NCBI RefSeq assembly: GCF_039555535.1
Contig: NZ_CP154630.1
Location: forward strand, 186,001-250,000
Reading direction: 5' to 3'
Length of the DNA: 64,000 bases
From: Stenotrophomonas maltophilia
GTDB lineage: Bacteria > Pseudomonadota > Gammaproteobacteria > Xanthomonadales > Xanthomonadaceae
The notes under the pieces were generated by a model. The model was not told the DNA's origin, searched no databases, and saw nothing but the letters and a program-made list of their open reading frames with translations. Shown one piece after another: positions 1 to 12,097 of this stretch. The translations under genes and the position numbers were made by a program. Each line of letters opens with the position of its first letter. The first letter of the stretch is position 1.

Positions 1-1
1 G

Positions 2-751
2 ATCCCCAGTTCTGAATCCGGGGCGCTCTCGCGCGTCCTTCTCCAACCCCCACTACGGTCGCACTGGCCGCGAACTCTACTCGCACTGCTTTCCCTGTTC
101 ATGCTGCTACTCACAGCTGACGGGGCGTTGGCTCACGCGATCGCCGAAGGCGACAAGGGCTACATCCAGGAAATATCTGGAGTAAATCTGATCGCATTCG
201 CCTATCTGGGCGCAAAACACATGGCCACCGGCTATGACCACATCCTGTTCCTCCTGGGCGTGGTGTTCTTCCTGTACCGGATGAAGCATGTCGCGCTGTA
301 TGTGACGCTGTTCGCGATCGGGCACTCCACAACGATGCTGCTGGGTGTGCTGTTCAACGTGGGCATCAACAGCTACCTGATCGACGCGATCATTGGTCTG
401 TCTGTGGTCTACAAGGCCCTGGACAATCTGGGCGCCTACCAGCGTTGGTTCGGCTTCCAGCCAAACACAAAGGTTGCGACGTTGATCTTCGGCCTGTTCC
501 ACGGCTTTGGTCTGTCAACCAAGATCATCGAGTACGACATCTCACCCGATGGTCTGTTGCCCAACCTGCTCGCGTTCAACGTCGGCGTGGAGATCGGCCA
601 GATCCTCTCGCTTGGCGCGATTCTGATCGCAATGGGCTACTGGCGCCGCACGCCCAGCTTCTTCAAGCACGCCTACACCGCCAATGCCGCCATGCTCTGC
701 GCCGGATTCATTCTGATCGGCATGCAGCTCACTGGCTACTTCGTTTCCTGA
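2..751 (+). CDS. HupE/UreJ-family membrane protein, 5' partial
   Basis: Polytopic inner-membrane protein of the HupE/UreJ-2 family, whose better-known members are secondary Ni/Co permeases; in metal-efflux loci the substrate is not established. The frame is open back to base 2 with no stop. Upstream of the first ATG (101) it encodes a hydrophobic stretch that runs into LTADGALA-HA, like a signal peptide, so the true start probably lies before the window. Conserved His/Asp motifs are visible: AKHMATGYDH, FAIGHST and FHGFG. About six membrane spans follow. It is closely similar throughout to the protein at 7629-8360. A gap of 19 bases separates it from the anchor-protein gene, with which it forms a two-gene cassette. 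Family assignment is firm; function is inferred from the czc context. Confidence 0.85.
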   Translation: MPSSESGALSRVLLQPPLRSHWPRTLLALLSLFMLLLTADGALAHAIAEGDKGYIQEISGVNLIAFAYLGAKHMATGYDHILFLLGVVFFLYRMKHVALYVTLFAIGHSTTMLLGVLFNVGINSYLIDAIIGLSVVYKALDNLGAYQRWFGFQPNTKVATLIFGLFHGFGLSTKIIEYDISPDGLLPNLLAFNVGVEIGQILSLGAILIAMGYWRRTPSFFKHAYTANAAMLCAGFILIGMQLTGYFVS

Positions 752-770
752 CTTTCAAGAGAACTACATC

Positions 771-1421
771 ATGTACAACAGTAAGCCCGCCGAAGGCGAC
801 CTCCCCACCAGCCGCCAGTTGGGACGCACCACCGCAATTGCCGCCGGCATCGCCATTGTCCTCCTGGTTGGAGTGGTGATGCCATCTGAGTACGGAATCG
901 ATCCCACTGGTGTTGGTCGGGTACTGGGCTTGAAGGAAATGGGGGAGATCAAGGAACAGCTTGCCGAGGAAGCGGCAGCTGACGCTGCGATGGACGCAAA
1001 GGCCGCCGAAGACGAGGCAGCCGCCCTGCTGACGCAGGTGTCCACGCAGAACCGTAAGACCGTTGAAGTTGCTCAGAAGCCTGCCGCGAGCAATGCGGCC
1101 ACCGCTGCTGAATGGCGGGACGAAGAACAGGTTGTCCTGGCGCCGGGCCAAGGCACCGAGATCAAGCTCGTCATGAAGGCGGGCGAGCGCGCCAGCTACC
1201 AGTGGTCTGTTGAAGGCGGCGTCGTGAACTTCGACACCCACGGAGACGGCGGCGGTCGAGCGATCAGCTATGAGAAGGGTCGAGGGGAAGCCACCAAGCA
1301 GGGGGTGCTCCTGGCTGCCTTCGACGGCAACCACGGATGGTTCTGGCGCAACAGGGGCGAGGAGCCCGTAACGCTTCTGCTCCGCACCGGAGGGGAGTAC
1401 GAGTTGATCAAGAAGATGTAA
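771..1421 (+). CDS. Single-span membrane anchor protein of metal-efflux locus, copy 1
   Basis: A 216-residue protein of unknown function. One membrane span lies near residues 20-40, followed by the conserved segment EYGIDPTGVGRVLGL, an Ala/Glu-rich stretch (about 50-90, possibly coiled coil) and a periplasmic C-terminal domain (about 120-216) with the motif FDGNHGWFWRNRG. The same architecture and motifs recur in the protein at 8377-9018, so the two are paralogues. Each sits directly after a HupE-type gene. Proteins like this accompany czc/cus-type operons and are usually annotated only as transmembrane anchor proteins. ATG at 771 is preceded by the purine run AAGAGA. A role as periplasmic partner of the HupE protein or the efflux pump is inference. 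Confidence 0.8.
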   Translation: MYNSKPAEGDLPTSRQLGRTTAIAAGIAIVLLVGVVMPSEYGIDPTGVGRVLGLKEMGEIKEQLAEEAAADAAMDAKAAEDEAAALLTQVSTQNRKTVEVAQKPAASNAATAAEWRDEEQVVLAPGQGTEIKLVMKAGERASYQWSVEGGVVNFDTHGDGGGRAISYEKGRGEATKQGVLLAAFDGNHGWFWRNRGEEPVTLLLRTGGEYELIKKM

Positions 1422-1434
1422 ACCGCAGCGGTTA

Positions 1435-1469
1435 GCGGTGGCCGGGTGCGCTTAAGGCCCGGCCACCGC
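1435..1469 (+). terminator. Hairpin after first HupE/anchor cassette
   Basis: A perfect 12-bp stem (1435-1446 pairs with 1458-1469) with an 11-base loop lies 14 bases after the stop of the first anchor-protein gene. No clear T-tract follows, so it is either an atypical terminator or an mRNA-stabilising hairpin separating this cassette from the czc genes. Confidence 0.6.
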
Positions 1470-1551
1470 CCTATGTGCGGTATTTCCGATGGGCTGCGCC
1501 CAGTTTCGGCCCCCTCGACAACCCCAGCCAGCCCCGCTTAAGCTAACCCAT

Positions 1552-1917
1552 ATGCGTCTTTCCGCCCGCCACGGCCTTGCCCTCAGGATCAGCTTCTTTG
1601 CGCTGATGCTGTTGAGTGTCGTTGCGCGGCCGATGGTGATCCAGCTCAGCGAACTGCACGGATTGGAACATGACATCGCAGCAGCGGTGGATCATGGCCA
1701 TTCACATGCCGGCGGTGCGGGCGACAATCTGGACCCGGATCACGCCACTGGCGCTCATGCGGTACTGCATCAGGCAGATGCGAGTTTCGCTGGAAGCCTG
1801 TTCACGCCCCACGTCTACCTGGCTTCACTACCGCTGGCCGGTGAAGTCCATGCTCTGCGACTTCTGAGGGTGCCTGCAGGGCACCCGGCGTCACCCTTCC
1901 GACCTCCGATCGTCTGA
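1552..1917 (+). CDS. His-rich small protein, CzcI-like
   Basis: A 121-residue protein with an N-terminal hydrophobic segment (about residues 10-27) that looks like a signal peptide or anchor. A His/Asp-rich stretch follows (HGLEHD, DHGHSHAG, DPDHATGAH). It sits immediately upstream of czcCBA, the position of czcI in classical cadmium-zinc-cobalt efflux operons, whose product is a small periplasmic metal-binding modulator. ATG at 1552 is preferred because it opens directly onto a basic N-terminus and the hydrophobic segment; the frame extends upstream to 1489. Sequence similarity to CzcI was not tested. The assignment rests on size, His content and position. Confidence 0.65.
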   Translation: MRLSARHGLALRISFFALMLLSVVARPMVIQLSELHGLEHDIAAAVDHGHSHAGGAGDNLDPDHATGAHAVLHQADASFAGSLFTPHVYLASLPLAGEVHALRLLRVPAGHPASPFRPPIV

Positions 1918-2005
1918 CGACCCTAGCTGCGCTCTAGCAGCCTGAGCGCGCCTCCCGTGTAGCGGAAGGCGGCGCGTCGTTCTGACTTTCTTTCCGGAGG
2001 CTTCC

Positions 2006-3256
2006 GTGAAATTCCGTAGTGTGTGGGCGCTGGCTGTTGCCGGCGCCTGCGGTGTGGCCGTTCCTGGCTACGCCGCCGAAGTGCTGCGCCTGGAGGATGC
2101 GGTCGCCCGCGCTCTGGGCACTCACCCAAGGGTGCAGGCAGATGCCGCACAAATAGAGGCGACAAAGAACCGTGCGGCGCGAGAGGGCTTAGCAGCCCCG
2201 TTGGTGCTCGGCGGAGAACTGGAGAACGTGGCCGGTAGTGGCAGCGTGCGAGGTATGGACGCTGCCGAGGCAACGTTCCGGGTATCCAAGATTCTGGAAC
2301 TGGGTGGCAAGCGGGCGGCCCGCCAAGCGCTTGGCGGCGCCGAGGTGGATGCAGCCCTGCGAGAGGCTGATGTGACCCGGGTGGCCATCGCCACACGCAC
2401 CGCTGGTCGATTCATTGACGTGCTTGCGGCGCAGGAGCATGTCGAGCATGCGGAAGAGCGGATTCGTATGGCCCGCGCGCTTCAGCGAGAGGTGGCCCGC
2501 TGGGTCTCTGCGGCACGGAACCCGGATTCAGACCTGAGGGCCGCTGAAATTGCCCTGGCCGATGCAGAGCTCAAGCGTGATCAAGCAGTCCAGCGGTTGG
2601 AGGCCTCGCGCATGGCGCTTGCGTCTTCCTGGGGCTCTTTCACCGCTGACTTCGACACCGTCGCCGGCGATACAAACATCCTCCCTCCGCTGGATGACTA
2701 CCAGACGCTGTCCGAACGCCTTCAGAACGCGCCACAGCAACGTGCCTTCGATGCCCAGTCCAGAATTCTTGCCGCGCGCCGCGATGTCGCCGTTTCCAGC
2801 GCGAAGCCTGACGTGAGTGTTGGATTTGGACTTCGCCGTCTTGAAGCAACGAAGGACAGTGGCTTGGTCATGTCGATCTCGGTTCCCTTGGGAACCCGGC
2901 GTCGATCAGCCTACTCGGTATCCGAAGTCGACTACGAACTGAGTGTGCTCAAGTCACGCCGTGAAGCACAAATGTTGGAGCTCAACCAGGAGCTGTTCGG
3001 AGTCTATCAACAGCTGCGCCAAGCGCAGTTGGAGGTCACCTCCGTTCGTGAGCGGCAGCTCCCCAAGGCGGAGCAGGCGATGAATCAGAGCCGTCGTGGC
3101 TTCGAGGAGGGTCGATTCTCCTATCTCGCATTGAGCCAGGCGCAGAAGACGCTGTTCGACCTTCGTGAGCGCGAAGTCGAGTCCGCCGCACTCTATCTCC
3201 GATTGCTGGTCGAGGCAGATCGCCTCACCGCCTCCGCCCAGGATATCCGCCCATGA
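2006..3256 (+). CDS. czcC: TolC-family outer-membrane channel of metal efflux pump (CzcC)
   Basis: Outer-membrane factor of the tripartite heavy-metal efflux RND system; it forms the exit duct from periplasm to outside. The start is GTG at 2006, chosen because GGAGG (1996-2000) lies five bases upstream. The product is 416 residues with a signal peptide ending near GYAA-EV. Two OEP repeats rich in long amphipathic helices follow (LRLEDAVARAL near the mature N-terminus; QAQKTLFDLREREVESAALYL cut by the C-terminal helices). Length and layout are typical of the CzcC/CusC family. It overlaps czcB by four bases (ATGA), indicating translational coupling in a CBA operon. Confidence 0.92.
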   Translation: MKFRSVWALAVAGACGVAVPGYAAEVLRLEDAVARALGTHPRVQADAAQIEATKNRAAREGLAAPLVLGGELENVAGSGSVRGMDAAEATFRVSKILELGGKRAARQALGGAEVDAALREADVTRVAIATRTAGRFIDVLAAQEHVEHAEERIRMARALQREVARWVSAARNPDSDLRAAEIALADAELKRDQAVQRLEASRMALASSWGSFTADFDTVAGDTNILPPLDDYQTLSERLQNAPQQRAFDAQSRILAARRDVAVSSAKPDVSVGFGLRRLEATKDSGLVMSISVPLGTRRRSAYSVSEVDYELSVLKSRREAQMLELNQELFGVYQQLRQAQLEVTSVRERQLPKAEQAMNQSRRGFEEGRFSYLALSQAQKTLFDLREREVESAALYLRLLVEADRLTASAQDIRP

Positions 3257-4485
3257 ATCGTTACGCCCTTCTTATGTTGCTTCCGCTGGCACTGGCCGCC
3301 TGTGGCGGTGAAAAGCCGGTTGAGAAAGAAGCCGCAGAATCCACCGCCGCGGCCGGCGACTACGAGCGCGGCCCCAACCGCGGTCGCATGCTCCGCGATG
3401 GTGATTTCGCACTTGAAGTCACCGTCTATGAAACCAACACGCCTCCTCAGTTCCGCCTCTACGCCTATCGAAATGACAAGCCGATCTCACCGAATGAGGT
3501 GAAGGCAACAATGCAGTTGAAGCGCCTCGACGGTGAGGTCAATGATTTCACTTTCACCGCCGAAAACGACTATCTCGTAGGGAACGGCGAGGTCGTGGAA
3601 CCTCATTCTTTCGACGTGAAGGCAGACGCAGTGGTAGGAGGAAAGACACACACCTGGTCCTATCAGTCCTATGAAGGCCGTACCACCATCGAGCCAAGCG
3701 CTGCCAAGGATGCGGGTGTGGTGGTGGAAGAGGCTACCGCTGGCACTATCCGCGATACGGTCACGCTGATGGGGAACATCGCGGTCAACACTGGCCGCCA
3801 GGCCGCCGTCAAAGCACGATTCCCAGGTATTGTCCGCAGCGTGTCGGTCGAGATGGGCCAACGCGTTTCGGCAGGGCAGACGCTGGCGACGGTTGAAGGC
3901 AATGACAGCATGCGCACCTACGCGGTGATTGCTCCCTTCAGCGGCATCGTTCTTGCGCGCAACACCAGTGTTGGTGATGTGGCCGCCGACAACACACTGT
4001 TCGACGTTGCCGATCTGTCAGAGGTCTGGGTCGATCTACGAGCTCTGGGCACTAACGCCGAGCGTCTCGCTCCAGGTCAAGCAGTGCGGATCCGTTCCGC
4101 CACGGGTGCCTTGGAGACTGAAGGTAGGCTCCAAAGCCTGCTTCCGCTGGCAAGCAGCGGCCAAAGCGTGGTTGCGCGCGTGAGTATCCCCAATGGTGAC
4201 GGCAAGTGGCGTCCAGGAATGGCTGTCTCGGCCGAGGTCATCATTGCCGAGACACCTGTTCCACTGGCCGTCAAAGAGTCAGGGCTCCAGCGATTTCGCG
4301 ACTTTACCGTCGTATTTGCGCAGGTGGGCGATACCTATGAGGTGCGCATGCTTGAGCTTGGAAAGCGTGATGGCGAGTGGGCAGAGGTTCTTGGCGGACT
4401 GAAGCCCGGAACGCGGTACGTCGCCGAGCAGAGCTATCTGATCCGTGCAGACATCGAGAAGTCTGGCGCCAGCCACGACCACTAA
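3253..4485 (+). CDS. czcB: Periplasmic adaptor of metal efflux pump (CzcB)
   Basis: Membrane-fusion (adaptor) subunit linking the RND pump to the outer-membrane channel. The 410-residue protein starts with a lipoprotein signal whose lipobox is LALAAC (Cys17). An N-terminal beta domain specific to heavy-metal adaptors (about 35-140) precedes the barrel-sandwich/lipoyl hybrid (about 190-250, with VKARFPGIVRSV and VEMGQRVSAGQTLA). Beta-barrel and membrane-proximal domains follow. The tail SGASHDH contains His residues. It starts inside the czcC stop codon and ends nine bases before czcA, so the three subunits are co-translated. Family assignment is secure; the exact metal (Cd/Zn/Co versus Cu/Ag) rests on the CzcA residues. 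Confidence 0.92.
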   Translation: MNRYALLMLLPLALAACGGEKPVEKEAAESTAAAGDYERGPNRGRMLRDGDFALEVTVYETNTPPQFRLYAYRNDKPISPNEVKATMQLKRLDGEVNDFTFTAENDYLVGNGEVVEPHSFDVKADAVVGGKTHTWSYQSYEGRTTIEPSAAKDAGVVVEEATAGTIRDTVTLMGNIAVNTGRQAAVKARFPGIVRSVSVEMGQRVSAGQTLATVEGNDSMRTYAVIAPFSGIVLARNTSVGDVAADNTLFDVADLSEVWVDLRALGTNAERLAPGQAVRIRSATGALETEGRLQSLLPLASSGQSVVARVSIPNGDGKWRPGMAVSAEVIIAETPVPLAVKESGLQRFRDFTVVFAQVGDTYEVRMLELGKRDGEWAEVLGGLKPGTRYVAEQSYLIRADIEKSGASHDH

Positions 4486-8360
<3,875 letters not shown>

Positions 8361-8376
8361 ATCTACAGAGGTACTC

Positions 8377-9018
8377 ATGTCCATCACGCTTTCCAATCAG
8401 CTGCCCAGCACTCGCAAGCTGCTGAAATCCACCGCCCTGGCCGCTGCCGTTGCAGGGGTGATTCTGCTCACCACCGTGCTTCCCGCGGAGTACGGAATCG
8501 ACCCTACGGGCGTAGGCAAGGTTCTGGGTCTGGACGCCCTAGCCTCCACTGACCAGGTAGAGGCAGTAGCTCCCCCAGTTCCGGCATCTGCTGGCAGCGC
8601 CGAAGCCGTCTCGGCGCTGTTCGAGAAGGCCAAGGTTGCCTTCGGGAGCAATGGCAAGCAGACCTTCGAACCCGCCGCTGTCTCTCTCGCCAGCACTCCT
8701 TTACGGCAGGACTCACTGACGATCGAGCTTGCCCCTGGTAAGGGCCAGGAGGTGAAGGCCCATATGGCTCAGGGCGCTGGGATGGTTTTCAGCTGGAAGG
8801 CCACGTCTGATGTTGCCGTGGACATGCACGGCGAGCGTCCCGACGTGAAGGGCCCCTGGACCAGCTACGCCGTTGAAGGCGCCCAGCGTCAGGCTGAGGG
8901 AACGTTCATTGCTCCCTTTGAAGGTACCCATGGGTGGTACTGGCAGAACCGCGGCAGCACCCCCGTGATCATCGAGGTGCAAATTACCGGCTACCAAGCC
9001 GACCTCTACCAGCCGTGA
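8377..9018 (+). CDS. Single-span membrane anchor protein of metal-efflux locus, copy 2
   Basis: A 213-residue paralogue of the protein at 771-1421: one span near residues 18-35, the shared segment EYGIDPTGVGKVLGL just after it, a variable linker, and a C-terminal periplasmic domain ending in FEGTHGWYWQNRG plus a short beta tail. ATG 8377 is chosen over an in-frame upstream ATG (8323) because that one lies inside the preceding HupE gene and 8377 matches the paralogue's N-terminus. It lies 16 bases after the HupE gene. Function unknown; strict pairing with HupE suggests a complex. Confidence 0.8.
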   Translation: MSITLSNQLPSTRKLLKSTALAAAVAGVILLTTVLPAEYGIDPTGVGKVLGLDALASTDQVEAVAPPVPASAGSAEAVSALFEKAKVAFGSNGKQTFEPAAVSLASTPLRQDSLTIELAPGKGQEVKAHMAQGAGMVFSWKATSDVAVDMHGERPDVKGPWTSYAVEGAQRQAEGTFIAPFEGTHGWYWQNRGSTPVIIEVQITGYQADLYQP

Positions 9019-9057
9019 TACCCGGCATAACGCCGAAATCAACCTAGGAGAAGCAAC

Positions 9058-9303
9058 ATGAAGAATCGTTTTGCCCTCATCAGCGTCCTTTTCGCTTCCA
9101 TTGCAGCGTCCGCATCGGCCTTCGCACATGATCCGGCGCTTCATGCCGAGTCGGAAGTGAAGGAGGCGCCTAAGGCAAAGCCTGCTACGTGTGAACAGCT
9201 GGCTGACCGGACGAAGTTCAAGGTGGATCTTGCCGATCCTCAGACCAAGGCGCTGAAGGACAGGTGCGACGCTCAGGCGCAGTCTGCAGCCAAGAAGAAG
9301 TAG
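9058..9303 (+). CDS. Small secreted protein at end of czc operon
   Basis: An 81-residue protein with a clear signal peptide (ends near ASAFA-HD) and a strong AGGAGAAG ribosome site. The mature part is about 58 residues, lysine-rich, with two cysteines (TCEQL and DRCDA) spaced to allow a disulfide. It ends in a Lys tail. It is the last gene before a strong hairpin. No family recognised; a periplasmic metal-handling or envelope role is only inferred from the operon. Confidence 0.65.
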   Translation: MKNRFALISVLFASIAASASAFAHDPALHAESEVKEAPKAKPATCEQLADRTKFKVDLADPQTKALKDRCDAQAQSAAKKK

Positions 9304-9312
9304 TAGGCTGCA

Positions 9313-9349
9313 AAGGATGGTCCGGATTGTGAGGGGCCGGACCATCCTT
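9313..9349 (+). terminator. Terminator of the czc operon
   Basis: A perfect 13-bp inverted repeat (9313-9325 with 9337-9349), 11-base loop, followed by a pyrimidine-rich CCCCTTCT stretch. It closes the operon ten bases after the last stop codon. Confidence 0.75.
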
Positions 9350-9391
9350 CCCCTTCTAACCTATATGCATACGTTGAGCTGACGCGTGGAT

Positions 9392-11182
9392 TCAGGGCTG
9401 TGCAAGCTGACTCAATTCGGCAAAGAAGGTATGCATATCTTGGGGTACCTCTCCATAGGTTAGATTCCTGGCGACGTCTTCTCTGCTTACGCGGAATTTT
9501 TTAAGAACGGAGTTTCCGCTTATGAATATTTCTTTCCCATGCGCATCACGGATTGGTAGTGCGATATCGCTAGCTGTTGGATCAGCAGGGATAACAAGAG
9601 CGTGCTCGGCGAAGAAGGCGGTGACATCGCCTTGAGGTGATCCAGCTGCGCGAGCTATGGCGCTCGTGCAGAGGAGATGGTTCTCAATGTGCCTACGCCG
9701 CCATTTCATGGCTTTGAAATGGGGTTGTTTGGAAGTGAAAGACTTGTCGATAAGATCATTACCGACCGTCGCATGTGGCTCATCGTCGCGATCCCGAATG
9801 CTGATTGCCCGAAGGCCAGGAATCTCCGCCAACAGCTGGAGGTAGAGTTGCTGCCTCTCGCCGGCAGATCCCGTCCAGTACCAAGGGACAACGTTCTTGG
9901 GCCACGCAAAGTTTGCTTGTTTAGCGATTAGCTGGAGGAAGCGCCAATCGCTCTCGGCTTCCAAGATCAGCATACGTCTGTGCTCCATCAAGGAGTGCAG
10001 GGTAGGGGTCTGGATCGTCCCAATCCCGCCAAGAACCTTGACTTTGCCCACTTCCTCTTGGAGGTACTTTGCCTTTCTTTCTGCGACAGCCAGAATTTTC
10101 CCATGATCGTAAAAGCGAATCAGTTCAGGAGAGTGTGTGGCCATCAGTACTTGCTTGTTGCGGAGGCTTGCAACGTGCCCGAGGGACATAAGCAGTTCCC
10201 TCTGCAGGGTCGCGTTCAGATGTGCATCCGGCTCATCGAGAAGAACGACGTCGACATCGGGTGAGAGTGCGAGGGCGTACACGCTCAGCCATTGGAGGAA
10301 GCCACTTCCCTCCACCATAAGGTCTCTTGGAGTGTATTTGGGGTGTCGCTTGAACGTGTCACCCTTCAGTTCACCCTTGGCGCTCTCTACACGAAGGTAG
10401 CTGTGAAATCTCTCGTTGAAAGGAACGACCCTCAAATCAGTGGCAAAGATGGACTGCATCGTGCGTAGCAGGATCTCCCAAGGGTCGTTCGAGCGCAGCC
10501 ATTTCAGCGAGGAATCCTTCAACTTTCTGCTGTTTCCACGCAGGCGTTCACGTTCCCTCCTGTTGTGTTCGTGCAGATCGAATAGGACGTTGCGAATGAC
10601 TCCACCCGATAGGCCTTGGCCTATCAGACGTTCTCTCATGGCAGGAGTCAGTCTGCCTTCACGATCAGTGATGCCAGCGAATGGCGGTAGATATCCCACT
10701 CGCGGGACGTTGCCATCGATCGGCTCGCCCTTTGCGTTGACGATCTCAGCAGCTACCAGATTCGTTGAAGTGGTTCGCACAAAGAGACGATCATTGGCCT
10801 GTGACAGACCAATCTCCAAGTGCCGCTCCTGTTTATCGGGCAGGTCCCAATAGACGCCAATCTTCAGTGTATAGCCGTCGGGCTCGTCGTCCTTGCTAGT
10901 CTTCAGATTGGTCCAGAGATGGCTGAGCGATGGAATTTGCATCGGCGTGAAATCCGCAATACCCATGCCCAGGCCAGTTTTGTTCTTGGTTTGCAGCCAG
11001 CTGGATCGCCCTTTCTCGATCTCTAGCATAGTCTTGCAGAACTGCCAGATAGCGAGAGCTTGCAGAATCGAGGACTTGCCGGAGTTGTTTCCTCCAACAA
11101 CAAGCGAAAGGCCTTGATCAATCTCTATCTCTGTGTCCCGAAACTGCTTAAAGCGATGTAGCGTGATCTTCTTTATATGCAT
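9392..11182 (-). CDS. AAA ATPase with C-terminal TOPRIM/DUF4435-like nuclease domain
   Basis: A 596-residue SMC/ABC-type AAA ATPase of the OLD-like group. Walker A is GGNNSGKSS (30-38), a signature-like EGSGFLQWL sits near 291-299, Walker B is LLDEPDAHL (314-322) and the switch His is in ATHSPE (348-353). The C-terminal half has TOPRIM features: LILEAESD (Glu408), the DxD group RDRDD (463-467) and RRHIENHLL (497-504), the last resembling the ENYLL motif of DUF4435/OLD nucleases. ATPase-TOPRIM proteins of this kind include phage-defence systems (OLD, GajA, fused PARIS AriA/AriB). It stands alone, has visibly lower GC than the chromosome and faces the czc operon, consistent with horizontal gain. 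A defence role is inference. Confidence 0.82.
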   Translation of the reverse strand: MHIKKITLHRFKQFRDTEIEIDQGLSLVVGGNNSGKSSILQALAIWQFCKTMLEIEKGRSSWLQTKNKTGLGMGIADFTPMQIPSLSHLWTNLKTSKDDEPDGYTLKIGVYWDLPDKQERHLEIGLSQANDRLFVRTTSTNLVAAEIVNAKGEPIDGNVPRVGYLPPFAGITDREGRLTPAMRERLIGQGLSGGVIRNVLFDLHEHNRRERERLRGNSRKLKDSSLKWLRSNDPWEILLRTMQSIFATDLRVVPFNERFHSYLRVESAKGELKGDTFKRHPKYTPRDLMVEGSGFLQWLSVYALALSPDVDVVLLDEPDAHLNATLQRELLMSLGHVASLRNKQVLMATHSPELIRFYDHGKILAVAERKAKYLQEEVGKVKVLGGIGTIQTPTLHSLMEHRRMLILEAESDWRFLQLIAKQANFAWPKNVVPWYWTGSAGERQQLYLQLLAEIPGLRAISIRDRDDEPHATVGNDLIDKSFTSKQPHFKAMKWRRRHIENHLLCTSAIARAAGSPQGDVTAFFAEHALVIPADPTASDIALPIRDAHGKEIFISGNSVLKKFRVSREDVARNLTYGEVPQDMHTFFAELSQLAQP

Positions 11183-11628
11183 GTATCCCCCCTAGAAATT
11201 TTTCATTTCCATTTGCGACGAAGTCAATGCTCAGCCGATTTCGTTCGGCGAATTCTCCGTACCCGCTACCGTAGCAGGAGGCGGAATGGAATTGGAGTGA
11301 CCTAGGAGCTGGAGAGAAGATGCGCTCCCTTCAGTCTGACGGAGTAGGACAGCTGCGCAGCAGGGGTAGCTGGCTAGAATTGTGTCCAATGTTCCACCAC
11401 GATTGCCAGATTCTAGTTGGCGGCGCTCTATCGGGCAGACGAAGAGAGATCCTTGCATGCTGCGCAGTGTTGAGGGCAGCACATTGATTGACTTGGTTGA
11501 CGGATTCGTCTGCATCGCCGCCATCTCTCAAAAGCAATGGGCCGATGTGCTTGAGGTCGTTCGCAGAGCCAAACCAATTTCGATATCATCAGATAGTCAA
11601 GAAAATCACCTCAAACGGTGGCGAGGAC
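11183..11628. other. Gene-poor stretch upstream of the AAA ATPase
   Basis: About 446 bases of medium GC. It should contain the ATPase promoter (AT-rich 11190-11215). Short frames exist here (for example from 11316 and from 11457 on the plus strand), but none has a convincing ribosome site together with recognisable protein features. It may be the remains of a decayed gene. Confidence 0.4.
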
Positions 11629-11760
11629 ATGAACGCAATTGATCGAGATATCCTGATCGTCGGCTTGTTTATCGCTTCTTTTGCCGTCTTCTTTGTCGGG
11701 TGGGCCTGCTGGCTCGCAGCGCGTCGGCGGCCTTGCCGGCGATCTGAGCGGAAGGTCTGA
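11629..11760 (+). CDS. Possible small single-span membrane protein
   Basis: A 43-residue frame starting at ATG 11629, preceded by GGCGAGGA. It encodes one clear membrane span (ILIVGLFIASFAVFFVGWACW cut after about 20 residues) followed by a basic tail RRRPCRRSERK, the positive-inside pattern of a real small membrane protein. No family recognised. It lies between the AAA ATPase and the Ax21 gene in low-GC DNA. Confidence 0.4.
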   Translation: MNAIDRDILIVGLFIASFAVFFVGWACWLAARRRPCRRSERKV

Positions 11761-11852
11761 GTGAGCCTCAGGGCTATTCACGCCTAGATCTTCTTGGTCT
11801 CAGTGCCACTCGCCCAGGCTACTCGGGGCGTACCCCTAGTCGGTGCCCGAGA

Positions 11853-11918
11853 GTGTTCCCATAGTTGGGACGCCGATGTGTTCCCATAGTTGGTGTTCAA
11901 GTGCCCAACTATGGGCAC
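11853..11918. repeat. Three copies of CCCATAGTTGG, two direct and one inverted
   Basis: GTGTTCCCATAGTTGG occurs at 11853-11868 and again at 11878-11893. The same core is inverted at 11905-11915 inside GTGCCCA-ACTA-TGGGCAC (11901-11918), a 7-bp perfect stem with a four-base loop. The cluster sits where lower-GC accessory DNA meets the Ax21 promoter region. It could be a recombination or attachment site, or an operator cluster. The remaining 11761-12097 stretch holds no gene. Confidence 0.6.
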
Positions 11919-12025
11919 GTGGCTAAGCGGTGCCATGCAGAGTTCCCTGAACGCCAGCCTTATTTATACACCAGTCAGTTCAATATTCAGGGTCGATTAG
12001 ACCCCCTAACGGATAATTCACACCT

Positions 12026-12068
12026 GTCGACCGCCTCCTCTCTCTCCCCCTCCCGGGAGGCGGTCGAC
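12026..12068 (+). promoter_or_regulatory. Leader hairpin of the Ax21 gene
   Basis: A perfect 13-bp stem (12026-12038 with 12056-12068) with a pyrimidine-only CT-rich loop lies about 30 bases before the Ax21 start codon. It should form in the 5' leader mRNA, upstream of the AAAGGTGTG ribosome site. It may stabilise the message or present the CU-rich loop to a protein or small RNA. Confidence 0.55.
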
Positions 12069-12097
12069 GAAACCAAAATAATTAAAGGTGTGTCCCG

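Noticed and set aside
11316..11643. Short plus-strand frames in the ATPase-upstream gap
   Set aside because: No adequate ribosome site, no recognisable fold and overlapping frames with equal merit.
12026..12068. Leader hairpin before the Ax21 gene considered as a transcription terminator
   Set aside because: It has no T-tract, lies directly before the ribosome site and would block its own gene.
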